Assembly (NCBI GenBank): GCA_938039225.1
Contig: CALHVH010000037.1
Location: 1 to 6,311, forward strand
Length of the DNA: 6,311 nt
Origin: an uncultured Gammaproteobacteria bacterium
GTDB lineage: Bacteria > Pseudomonadota > Gammaproteobacteria > Steroidobacterales > JABDMI01
Direction of reading: 5' to 3'
Position numbers and translations under genes: made by a program. Each line of letters starts with the position of its first letter. Position 1 is the first letter of the stretch. This document shows, piece by piece, positions 1-6,045 of the stretch. The notes under the pieces are model-generated. The model did no database searches. It saw nothing but the letters and a program-made list of their open reading frames with translations, and had not been told where the DNA came from.

Positions 1-278
1 ACAAAAAACCCACCGTAGTGACCAAAATCTGCTGGCCACCAGTCTTGAGAATCTGTCATGAGATCTGTGAGGTCTTTTTTAAGTGCTTTTAGATCTAGTT
101 TTTTAAACTCGTCTGCATAGTTAAAGGACTCTCCCATAGGATCGATTAATGGAGAGTTTTGATTTAGAATTTTTAGATTTAATTGCTCAGGCCACCAATG
201 TTGGTTAGCTGAGCTACCAGTGGCTTGCACTGGATTATGAATCACCGGACATTTGCCGATACTTTTTGCTTCACTCAT
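1..278 (-). CDS. katG: Catalase-peroxidase KatG, N-terminal fragment (3' end outside window)
   Basis: Bifunctional haem catalase-peroxidase that removes hydrogen peroxide in the cytoplasm. Only the first 92 complete codons lie in the window; the frame stays open to the left edge. Visible family marks are an early GKCPV segment (residues 8-12), HWWPEQLNL (27-35), LNQNSPLIDPMGESFNY (38-54) and DSQDWWPADFGHYGGFF (76-92). These match the characteristic KatG N-terminus, which runs directly into the distal haem-pocket Arg/Trp/His motif; that motif is just beyond the edge and cannot be checked. The ATG at 278-276 has a GGAG ribosome site 8 bases upstream and no better start is seen. It is transcribed divergently from the ASCH gene, so the shared 259-bp region must hold its promoter. 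I could not recognise a convincing OxyR site. The family call is very safe; catalytic integrity is untestable here. Confidence 0.95.
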   Translation of the reverse strand, partial: MSEAKSIGKCPVIHNPVQATGSSANQHWWPEQLNLKILNQNSPLIDPMGESFNYADEFKKLDLKALKKDLTDLMTDSQDWWPADFGHYGGFF

Positions 279-286
279 GTTGAAAA

Positions 287-290
287 CTCC
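287..290 (-). promoter_or_regulatory. Ribosome binding site of katG
   Basis: On the minus strand GGAG lies 8 bases before the katG ATG (276-278). It supports that start codon for a gene whose remainder is outside the window. Confidence 0.7.
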
Positions 291-375
291 ATATTAATTG
301 TATTTAAGATTCATGATTACTTTTTTGATATTAGTAATTCTTTGAGAATTTGATTTGTAAGATTAACACCTATTT

Positions 376-428
376 ACGTTCGGTTTTAATATAATTAATT
401 GATAAAGATAATAGATTTAACCGAACGT
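376..428. promoter_or_regulatory. Spaced perfect inverted repeat, candidate operator shared by katG and the ASCH gene
   Basis: The arms ACGTTCGGTT (376-385) and AACCGAACGT (419-428) are exact reverse complements, 10 bp each, separated by 33 bp of AT-rich DNA. They are the most G+C-rich stretches in an otherwise very AT-rich intergenic region, which makes the match stand out. The spacing is too long and the centre too poor for a stable RNA hairpin, so two binding half-sites for a dimeric or looping regulator fit better. Between the arms lie a consensus-like plus-strand -10 (390-395) and an overlapping minus-strand TATATT (388-393), so a bound protein could affect either gene. The regulator is unknown: the core is unlike the OxyR consensus and no regulator gene is in the window. 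Confidence 0.5.
390..395 (+). promoter_or_regulatory. Candidate -10 hexamer in the divergent promoter region
   Basis: TATAAT reads on the plus strand, and its overlap with TATATT on the minus strand (388-393) means it could serve either direction. The best upstream partner on the plus strand, TTAACA (363-368), is 21 bp away, longer than the usual 16-18 bp, so this is a weak promoter call. A competing weak plus-strand candidate nearer the ASCH gene is TTTCAA (497-502), a 17-bp spacer, then TATATT (520-525). Confidence 0.25.
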
Positions 429-480
429 TGAAATTGGATTTATTCCATAAAAAACAAAGATTGCGTGTGAATGCTTAGAA

Positions 481-514
481 ATTGGCTTATATTGTTTTTC
501 AATATAAGCTCAAT
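481..514. repeat. AT-rich hairpin upstream of the ASCH gene, candidate operator or leader structure
   Basis: The arms GCTTATATTG (485-494) and CAATATAAGC (500-509) are perfect 10-bp complements around a five-T loop (495-499). The stem resumes after one bulged base (T510): ATTG (481-484) pairs with CAAT (511-514), giving 14 base pairs in all. It ends 23 bp before the ATG of the ASCH gene. It is not followed by a T-run in either direction and is AT-rich, so it does not look like an intrinsic terminator. It could be a repressor site overlapping the ASCH promoter or a structure in the transcript leader. Confidence 0.6.
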
Positions 515-537
515 AACATTATATTTGTCAGGTACTT

Positions 538-999
538 ATGAGAAAGCTAGACCCTTCAGTAGAAAAAATCACCAGTGAGTATTTTAAATCTCTTAATCAA
601 GCTAAAACAGAGTTGGTCGCTTTCTATTTTTGTGACAATGAAAAAGACGCTAATGAGTGTGCTGATTTAGTGTTGCAAAATATCAAACGGGCTACGGCGT
701 CCTCATTGTGGTGGTATAAATCAAACAATGAAACTCTCCCGCAAGTTGGTGATCGATATATTGTGACTAATTGGGAAGGTGTTGCCTTATGTGTGATTGA
801 GGTTGAGAAAGTAGAAATTACTCCCTTTAATAAAATCACAGCAGCGTTTGCCCGAAGAGAAGGTGAGGGTGATAAGTCATTAGCTTATTGGAAAAAAGTT
901 CATTGGGATTATTATCAGCGTGAATTAGCAAATACAAAATATTTCCCAAGTGAAGATATGCCCATTGTGTGTGAGTATTTTAACGTGGTGTTTAAATAA
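538..999 (+). CDS. ASCH-domain protein (153 aa)
   Basis: Small soluble protein of the ASCH family, a PUA-like beta-barrel fold associated with RNA binding; some members have been reported to act as ribonucleases or as an amidohydrolase on modified cytidine. Visible family marks are IKRATASSLW (residues 49-58, the equivalent of the G-x-K-x-x-T pocket motif, with I in place of the usual G), LPQVGD (67-72) opening the barrel, the strand VALCVIEVEKVEITPF (82-97), AREGEGDKSL-type block at 105-115 and the C-terminal IVCEYFNVVF (143-152). About 150 residues is the usual size for this subgroup. The ATG at 538 is preceded by AGG five bases upstream and there is no membrane segment or signal peptide. 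It is divergent from katG and nearly touches the convergent aldolase gene at its 3' end. The exact substrate cannot be told from sequence. Confidence 0.88.
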   Translation: MRKLDPSVEKITSEYFKSLNQAKTELVAFYFCDNEKDANECADLVLQNIKRATASSLWWYKSNNETLPQVGDRYIVTNWEGVALCVIEVEKVEITPFNKITAAFARREGEGDKSLAYWKKVHWDYYQRELANTKYFPSEDMPIVCEYFNVVFK

Positions 1000-1003
1000 T
1001 ATT

Positions 1004-1735
1004 TTAATCTCTATAGCTTGGATCAATCGCATCAATTTTTCTTACAAAGGCATTAAATTCCAAATGACCGGCTTGCATACCAGACATTTGTAATTTTAAT
1101 AATTCTGCTGATTTTTCCCCAATAGATTTATCCACGGGTATATTTTTCTTGCCGGTTATGTCGGTAGCGTGTTGTATTTCACAGGCGCGTTGGAATCCCC
1201 AAGTATTAATAAACGTTTCAGGAATATCTCGACCACAAACTAATAAACCATGGTTACGTAAAATGAGTAAGTTTTTGTTGCCTAAACTTTTTACCAGTCT
1301 TTCTTTTTCGCCAGGATTTACGGTAATACCTTCAAAGTCATGATATGCAACTTGCCCATAAAGTAATACAGAATAAAAATTATCGTAACGTAAACCTTCT
1401 TCTAAACACGCAATGGCCATACCTTCAGTTGTATGCGTATGACTAATGCAATGCGCGTCTGGGCGGGCTGCATGAATGGCGGAATGTATGGTCATGCCAG
1501 CTGGATTAGCTCTATAAGGTGTATCGTCTAAAACCTTTCCATTGATATCTACTTTTACTAAATTAGACGCTTTAACTTCCGAATAATGTAGTCCGTAGGG
1601 ATTAATAAGAAAAGCATTTTCTTCGCTCGGAATTTTTACAGTGATATGGTTGTAAATCATTTCTGACCAACCCAAGAAATCAAATATTCTATAAAGGGCC
1701 GCGAGTTCTACGCGAAGTTCTTGTTCTGTTTTCAT
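1004..1735 (-). CDS. Class II aldolase/adducin family protein (243 aa)
   Basis: Cytoplasmic protein with the class II aldolase/adducin fold along its whole length, the usual size for the family. The zinc-binding histidines are present: SHTHT (H99, H101) and NHGLL (H162). Other family marks are NHITVKIP (29-36), INPYGLHYSEV (44-54), the IHSAIHAARPDAHC stretch (83-96) and YHDFEGITV (131-139). The residue aligning with the catalytic Glu of fuculose-phosphate aldolase (four before H84) is Gly80, which I recall as typical of the adducin-like branch; a classic sugar-phosphate aldolase role is therefore doubtful, and the bacterial members of this branch are mostly uncharacterised. The ATG has GAGA 3 bases upstream and lies 10 bp after the thioesterase stop, so it is probably the last gene of the transporter-thioesterase-aldolase unit. 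Its stop is 4 bp from the convergent ASCH stop. Confidence 0.9.
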   Translation of the reverse strand: MKTEQELRVELAALYRIFDFLGWSEMIYNHITVKIPSEENAFLINPYGLHYSEVKASNLVKVDINGKVLDDTPYRANPAGMTIHSAIHAARPDAHCISHTHTTEGMAIACLEEGLRYDNFYSVLLYGQVAYHDFEGITVNPGEKERLVKSLGNKNLLILRNHGLLVCGRDIPETFINTWGFQRACEIQHATDITGKKNIPVDKSIGEKSAELLKLQMSGMQAGHLEFNAFVRKIDAIDPSYRD

Positions 1736-1745
1736 GATTCTCTAC

Positions 1746-2177
1746 TTAAGCTTTATGTTCAATCAGCTTTATTTGTTTAATAATGGGTTCGGGTATTTGG
1801 CAACTATGATGCTGGTTGTAATCAAAATAAACAACTAAACCAGAGCCAATTGTAGCTATTTTATCTAAGGAATGACTATACACAATATAGTCCATTGTGA
1901 GTTTTTTGTTATGAATAGTGCTTATACGTGCTGCTATAGTAAGTTTATCCGGATAGGTAAGAGGAGCCTTATAATTTGCGGTTGTTGATGCTAGGATTGG
2001 ACCAATATTATGTTCTGACATATAGGCATTGACGCCTATTTTTTCAAAATAAGACATACGCACATCTTCAAAATATCTAAAATATACGGCGTTGTTTACG
2101 TGTTGGTAGGCATCCATATCACTCCATGTGATATTTTGTTGAATACTTACGGGATAGCTTAATAACTCACTGTGCAT
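1746..2177 (-). CDS. Acyl-CoA thioesterase, 4HBT/YbgC-like hotdog family (143 aa)
   Basis: Predicted cytoplasmic hotdog-fold thioesterase that hydrolyses an acyl-CoA (or acyl carrier) thioester. The diagnostic N-terminal motif WSDMDAYQHVNNAVYF is at residues 18-33; Asp22 aligns with the catalytic Asp17 of Pseudomonas 4-hydroxybenzoyl-CoA thioesterase, and HVNN (26-29) begins the central helix. The second half keeps the hotdog strands TTANYKAPLTYPDKL (65-79) and a GSGLVVYFDY strand (111-120). The size, about 140 residues, is typical. The ATG lies inside the end of the transporter gene, overlapping it by 11 bp in another frame, with no good ribosome site, so translational coupling is likely. 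The aldolase gene follows after 10 bp. Acyl-chain specificity cannot be predicted, and nothing nearby identifies the pathway. Confidence 0.9.
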   Translation of the reverse strand: MHSELLSYPVSIQQNITWSDMDAYQHVNNAVYFRYFEDVRMSYFEKIGVNAYMSEHNIGPILASTTANYKAPLTYPDKLTIAARISTIHNKKLTMDYIVYSHSLDKIATIGSGLVVYFDYNQHHSCQIPEPIIKQIKLIEHKA

Positions 2178-3489
2178 GTCGTTTAATACTCATTTTTTCA
2201 GATATAAAATAAATTACTATACCAATGGCAATGGTTAATAAGCCTAAAAGAGATTCCTTAGGTTTATCAATTAATAAATACACGAGCGTCCAACCAGTAA
2301 GACTAAGAAATATAAATGGTGTGGTTGGGTAGCCCCAGGTTTTATAAGGTCTTGCTAATTTTGGTTTTCTATATCTTAATATAAATAATCCAAGTACAGC
2401 TAGAAAAGTATTTAGTCCCATGGTGAAGCCTGAATAGATAAGAATAGATTCAAAGGTACCGGTTAATATAAATAGTAAACTAATCGCAGCTTGTATATAA
2501 ATGGCATTAGCTGGTATAGAATGTTTATTAGTTTTACCTAGAAATTTAAATACCGAAAAATCTTCACCTATCATTTGTAATACTCTCGGTGCAGCAATTA
2601 TCATTGCACTGACAGTTGATATTAAGAGTAAGGATAAAGACACACCCATAATGGCAGCACCAGAAGGACCAAATACCGATTGTGCAGCAATATAACCGAC
2701 TTCAACTTGGCCTTTTAGATTTTCAATTGGGGCTACGTATAAAAATATAAAATTGAGGGCTAAATATAAGAGCAATACAAGTCCAGTACCTATGCCAAGA
2801 ATCAAGGGTAAGTTTTTTGTTGGTTGATCTAATTCGTTAGATAAATAAGTCGCCGCATTCCAGCCAGAAAAAGCATAGTTGACATAAATCAGTGATACTG
2901 CAAAAGCACCACTATAAATTAAGTCCTTATCACCTGCTTTGGGTAAAAAGTTGATCTTTTGTGGTGTATCAACCATGAAAAAGCACAGCAAGCAAAAAAC
3001 GATTATTAGAATGATTTTTAAAAGCGTGAACAAGCTTTGAAGTTGACCGCTATTTTTACGACTAGTGGCATGCACTATGGTTAAAATGATAATTAAGCCA
3101 CAAGCTAAATAGGTTGATGAAAACTGTGGAAAGACTGAACTAAAGTATTTTCCAAAAGTAATAGCAGCTAATGCGGTTGGGGCAGCGAAGCCTATGGTTG
3201 CTGAAACCCAGCCAGATACAAATCCGGCTAGAGGGTGATAGATTTCATTAAGGAAATTGTATTCACCTCCAGAGCGAGGAAACATGGCACCTAATTCGGC
3301 ATAACTTAAGGCTCCACAGAGTGCCGTAACTCCCCCAACTAACCACAGCATTAGAATTACAAACCCGGATTGAATATCTAAAAGCTGAAAACCTAAACTA
3401 GTAAACACACCCGTACCCACCATATTGGCAACAATAACGGCGATGGCGGTGTTTTTAGAAAATTTTTCGTTTTTCAAAAATTTATCCAA
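2167..3489 (-). CDS. APC-superfamily amino acid transporter (about 440 aa)
   Basis: Inner-membrane secondary transporter, probably for an amino acid, with about 12 hydrophobic segments across roughly residues 15-430. Family marks are the TM1 substrate-site motif MVGTGVF (23-29), YAELGAMFPRSGGEYNFL (63-80) after TM2, the TM6 region FSGWNAATYLSNEL (207-220) followed by DQPTKNLP, and RPYKTWGYP (380-388) before the last helices; the last two resemble the LAT/SteT-like group. Substrate is unknown. No ATG or GTG precedes TM1: the frame is closed upstream by a TAG, and the plausible starts are TTG at 3489 (used here, no clear ribosome site) or TTG at 3477 (codon 5, with GGA 7 bases upstream). The first ATG in frame is residue 23, inside TM1, and would disrupt the fold. 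It heads the transporter-thioesterase-aldolase cluster. Confidence 0.9.
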   Translation of the reverse strand: MDKFLKNEKFSKNTAIAVIVANMVGTGVFTSLGFQLLDIQSGFVILMLWLVGGVTALCGALSYAELGAMFPRSGGEYNFLNEIYHPLAGFVSGWVSATIGFAAPTALAAITFGKYFSSVFPQFSSTYLACGLIIILTIVHATSRKNSGQLQSLFTLLKIILIIVFCLLCFFMVDTPQKINFLPKAGDKDLIYSGAFAVSLIYVNYAFSGWNAATYLSNELDQPTKNLPLILGIGTGLVLLLYLALNFIFLYVAPIENLKGQVEVGYIAAQSVFGPSGAAIMGVSLSLLLISTVSAMIIAAPRVLQMIGEDFSVFKFLGKTNKHSIPANAIYIQAAISLLFILTGTFESILIYSGFTMGLNTFLAVLGLFILRYRKPKLARPYKTWGYPTTPFIFLSLTGWTLVYLLIDKPKESLLGLLTIAIGIVIYFISEKMSIKRHAQ

Positions 3490-3511
3490 ATGGCTTTTGT
3501 GTAGAGTGTTG

Positions 3512-3527
3512 CTTAGTATGCACTAAG
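3512..3527. repeat. Short palindrome upstream of the transporter gene
   Basis: CTTAGT (3512-3517) and ACTAAG (3522-3527) are perfect inverted 6-bp arms around the four bases ATGC, in the 63-bp gap between the hydrolase stop and the transporter start. No T-run follows it on the minus strand, so an intrinsic terminator for the hydrolase gene is unlikely. It may be an operator or a short leader hairpin for the transporter gene, or it may be chance. I found no convincing -35/-10 pair in this gap. Confidence 0.35.
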
Positions 3528-3552
3528 AGTAATTAAAAGTCGTCTTAATAAA

Positions 3553-4896
3553 TTATTCGACATCAACCCAATTCATTTCTTCTGGGAATGTTTGCCATTG
3601 AATAGTTTGTAAATTATTACCTTCAGCTAGAGCGTTTATAAAATCAAGAGCATGTTGATTGATTATTTGCATAACTTTGCGAGTTTTTATTTTTCCTTTA
3701 TCTTGTCCAAAGAGATAACTATAGGGCGAAAGCAGAGCAGCATCGCAATAGTCTAGGTGTCCAGACTTTGCTATGACAACTTCTTTTACAAAGACATTAT
3801 TTGCCTGCATGGCTTTTTCAATATTTTTGAAACGCTGATGGTTAATTGGCTCAAAGTCTTTTTCGTAAGGATCACTAAATACACTTAGCAGAGGTTTGCT
3901 CAAACCAAGTTTTAGAATTTCATCACTAACTGGTTCAAACCAAGGGTCTAAACCAATAACACCTAAGCAATTTGCTCGTGTATAACAGTATTGCATTGTA
4001 GAGCCGCCACCTGTTGAATGACCACCAACAATTACTTTTCGGTTACGATATTCTGGAAATTGCTTTTGAAAATTATTAAGTACTTCATCTAAGTCATTTG
4101 CCCAGCGCATACCTAAATTTTGTACTCTATCTTGCTTAGCATCAGGGCTTAAGTTTTCATTCTCTCCAAATTCTTTGGGATCAAAAGCAATTTTTGTGCC
4201 GTCATTGAGTATACTTAATAATGCTCCTCCAGTATGGTCAGGCGCTAAGACAACATAACCATGACTTGCTAATTCTTGTGCCATAAAAGCATTAAACTCT
4301 TTAATAGCGCCTCTACCATGAGATAAAAGAACAATAGGCTTAGCACTATTCACTGCTTTTACTGGGTTACTAAGATAAGTAGGTTTTGCGTTGGTCAAAT
4401 GTTGAAATATAAATTTAGGCATGCCAGCCAGTTTTGCAAGCTGAGGCCCAATCTCAGAATAGCTTTTGATCCAATAGTCTTTTTGTAAATTTTGACTATT
4501 TTCAATTGGGAACCATACTTTTGTTGGTAATGAACGTTTTGTCAGTTCAGCTTCTACTTGGAATGAGTAACTCCCTACGGCGTAGTTCCCTGTATTTTTA
4601 TTATGTATAAGGTTGGGAAGCATAATTGCTAGCAATAATGACAGACCTAAGCCAATAACGCTGAGAACTTTGACTACATTACTCAAAGGTGTTTTGCGTA
4701 AATTGAGCAGGAGTAATACACAAAAAACACAATAAGCAAAAGCAAATTGCCAGCGAAAACCCTCTGTAAATAAATGTAATAATAAAGTGATGGTACTTAA
4801 AATCAGCGTAACAACTGCAAGAGAATTCTTTTTTGATTTAGAACTTATTACAGACAGGAAAGTAAAAAAAATAAATCCTATTTCAAATATAAACAT
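3553..4896 (-). CDS. Membrane-anchored alpha/beta hydrolase, PAF-acetylhydrolase-like (447 aa)
   Basis: Predicted serine esterase/lipase-type hydrolase fused to an N-terminal membrane region. About four hydrophobic segments occupy residues 2-94; the catalytic domain follows from about residue 105. It carries the oxyanion-hole segment LLSHGRGA (190-197), the nucleophile elbow GHSTG with Ser294, an acid in GLDPW (Asp317) and a histidine in SGHLDYCD (His380). Order and context (GHS, LD-x-W, late His) match the Ser-Asp-His triad of the PAF-acetylhydrolase/plasma lipase-like family, so ester or phospholipid hydrolysis is plausible; the true substrate is unknown. The ATG at 4896 is chosen because the frame upstream offers only a TTG at 4971 that would overlap the cyclase gene by 65 bp, while 4896 leaves a 10-bp gap and has a purine-rich AAGAAG (4903-4908). 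It is likely co-transcribed with the cyclase. Confidence 0.85.
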   Translation of the reverse strand: MFIFEIGFIFFTFLSVISSKSKKNSLAVVTLILSTITLLLHLFTEGFRWQFAFAYCVFCVLLLLNLRKTPLSNVVKVLSVIGLGLSLLLAIMLPNLIHNKNTGNYAVGSYSFQVEAELTKRSLPTKVWFPIENSQNLQKDYWIKSYSEIGPQLAKLAGMPKFIFQHLTNAKPTYLSNPVKAVNSAKPIVLLSHGRGAIKEFNAFMAQELASHGYVVLAPDHTGGALLSILNDGTKIAFDPKEFGENENLSPDAKQDRVQNLGMRWANDLDEVLNNFQKQFPEYRNRKVIVGGHSTGGGSTMQYCYTRANCLGVIGLDPWFEPVSDEILKLGLSKPLLSVFSDPYEKDFEPINHQRFKNIEKAMQANNVFVKEVVIAKSGHLDYCDAALLSPYSYLFGQDKGKIKTRKVMQIINQHALDFINALAEGNNLQTIQWQTFPEEMNWVDVE

Positions 4897-4902
4897 ATAA
4901 TG

Positions 4903-4908
4903 CTTCTT
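4903..4908 (-). promoter_or_regulatory. Weak ribosome binding site supporting the hydrolase start
   Basis: AAGAAG on the minus strand, six bases before the ATG at 4896-4894, overlaps the last codons of the cyclase gene. It favours this ATG over the upstream in-frame TTG at 4971. Confidence 0.45.
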
Positions 4909-6028
4909 AAGAGTTAATGATGATTTGATTACGACCAGCAAGTTTTGCGAGTTGTAATCTTGAATCTGCAAGATCTATCAGTGGGCTTGCTTCTTGTTGT
5001 TCGCTCGGAAATTCCGAAATACCAGCACTAAAATAAATTCGAACTTCATTATTGCTTATGGGTAGCGGATTTTCTGACATTTTGGTTTTTATACGTTCTA
5101 AAAGGGTGTGCGCCGTTTGTTTATCAGTATTCGGGAACAGGATAATAAATTCTTCTCCGCCCCAGCGGCTCATAATATCTTCTTTACGTAAATATTGCTT
5201 TAAGACTGTTGCAAATATAACTAAAACTTTATCACCACTAGCATGTCCCCAGTCATCATTAAATTTTTTAAAGTGATCAATATCAATGAATCCAACACAG
5301 AAAGTTGAATTTTCTCGAGCTGCTCTAGCAATTTCTTGCTCTAAGCGTACTTCAAAAACACGTCGGTTCTCTAAACTGGTTAAAGTATCAGTACCAGAGA
5401 GCATTAACAATTTACGGCTTCTAATAACTATACCTACAGTGATTAGACCAGCAATAAATATAAGAGCAAGGCGTGCTAATTGCACATACCAACTGATCCC
5501 AGTAAATAGATTACTTTGACTAGGGTTGTAATTTGCCATATCCCAGTTGTGGTTAACCCATAGTAAAATAAATAAATATTGGAGTAGAGCTAAAAAGCTG
5601 ATACTTATCGTTATTCGAGTATCGAAGTAAACGCCTGTAGCTAGAATAAAGATTAAATACAGTTCCCACACCACCATGGAGTTTATTGCGACTTCTGGTT
5701 TTCCAACTAGAGCAAAAAAAAATAAGGTTGAACTGATCAGTGTGATGTCAAAAGCACAGATTAAAAAGTGCCTTAACGTATTACGTGTTGGTTTCTTTGA
5801 TAGGTATAAAACACTTATGGCACTGCAAAAGGCAATAGTACCAGCACAGATCCCAATAACTAGTTCAAATGGAATATCATCTAAAAAGAAACATAGTATT
5901 ATTGAACTAATCCAGAGAAGACCAAGTACGTACAAGCGTAGATGGGCAGCCACTTTTTCACCACCAAGAGCGACTTGCATTAAAGCATCGTTGGGGGCTG
6001 AGAAATAGTTTTGTATAAATTGTTTCAC
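4907..6028 (-). CDS. Membrane diguanylate cyclase with GGEEF domain (about 373 aa)
   Basis: Inner-membrane enzyme predicted to make cyclic di-GMP from two GTP. Counting from the GTG at 6028, about six hydrophobic segments fill residues 31-201, a sensory or anchoring region of no recognised family. The GGDEF domain follows: DTLTSLENRR (214-223), DIDHFKKFNDDWGHASGD (249-266), the active-site GGEEF (290-294) and a terminal AKLAGRNQ (362-369). The product-inhibition I-site RKED (281-284) sits five residues before GGEEF, so both activity and feedback control look intact. There is no EAL or HD-GYP domain. The start is uncertain: GTG at 6028 leaves 17 bp after the DUF4442 stop, TTG at 6073 would overlap that gene by 28 bp, and ATG at 5980 would remove residues that look conserved before TM1. 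None has a good ribosome site. The hydrolase gene follows 10 bp after its stop. Confidence 0.92.
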   Translation of the reverse strand: MKQFIQNYFSAPNDALMQVALGGEKVAAHLRLYVLGLLWISSIILCFFLDDIPFELVIGICAGTIAFCSAISVLYLSKKPTRNTLRHFLICAFDITLISSTLFFFALVGKPEVAINSMVVWELYLIFILATGVYFDTRITISISFLALLQYLFILLWVNHNWDMANYNPSQSNLFTGISWYVQLARLALIFIAGLITVGIVIRSRKLLMLSGTDTLTSLENRRVFEVRLEQEIARAARENSTFCVGFIDIDHFKKFNDDWGHASGDKVLVIFATVLKQYLRKEDIMSRWGGEEFIILFPNTDKQTAHTLLERIKTKMSENPLPISNNEVRIYFSAGISEFPSEQQEASPLIDLADSRLQLAKLAGRNQIIINS

Positions 6029-6045
6029 TAGAGGGGTTAAAAAAA

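Noticed and set aside
398..425. OxyR binding site for katG
   Set aside because: Scattered GATA/ATAG words occur, but the spaced ATAG/CTAT tetrad pattern of an OxyR site is not met.
481..514. Hairpin as an intrinsic terminator of katG-side or upstream transcription
   Set aside because: The stem is AT-rich, no T-run follows in either direction, and no gene ends next to it.
1149..1343. Small plus-strand open frame inside the aldolase gene
   Set aside because: It lies antisense to a well-supported gene, has no ribosome site or recognisable family, and its peptide looks like a shadow translation. Similar antisense frames at 624-839, 2501-2695, 5052-5276, 5286-5519 and 5676-6008 were rejected for the same reason.
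1004..1735. Naming the aldolase gene araD, fucA or similar
   Set aside because: The catalytic Glu position is Gly and the context contains no sugar-catabolism gene, so a specific sugar-phosphate function is not supported.
4897..4971. N-terminal extension of the hydrolase to the TTG at 4971
   Set aside because: It would overlap the cyclase gene by 65 bp, and the ATG at 4896 has a purine-rich site and begins directly at the first membrane segment.
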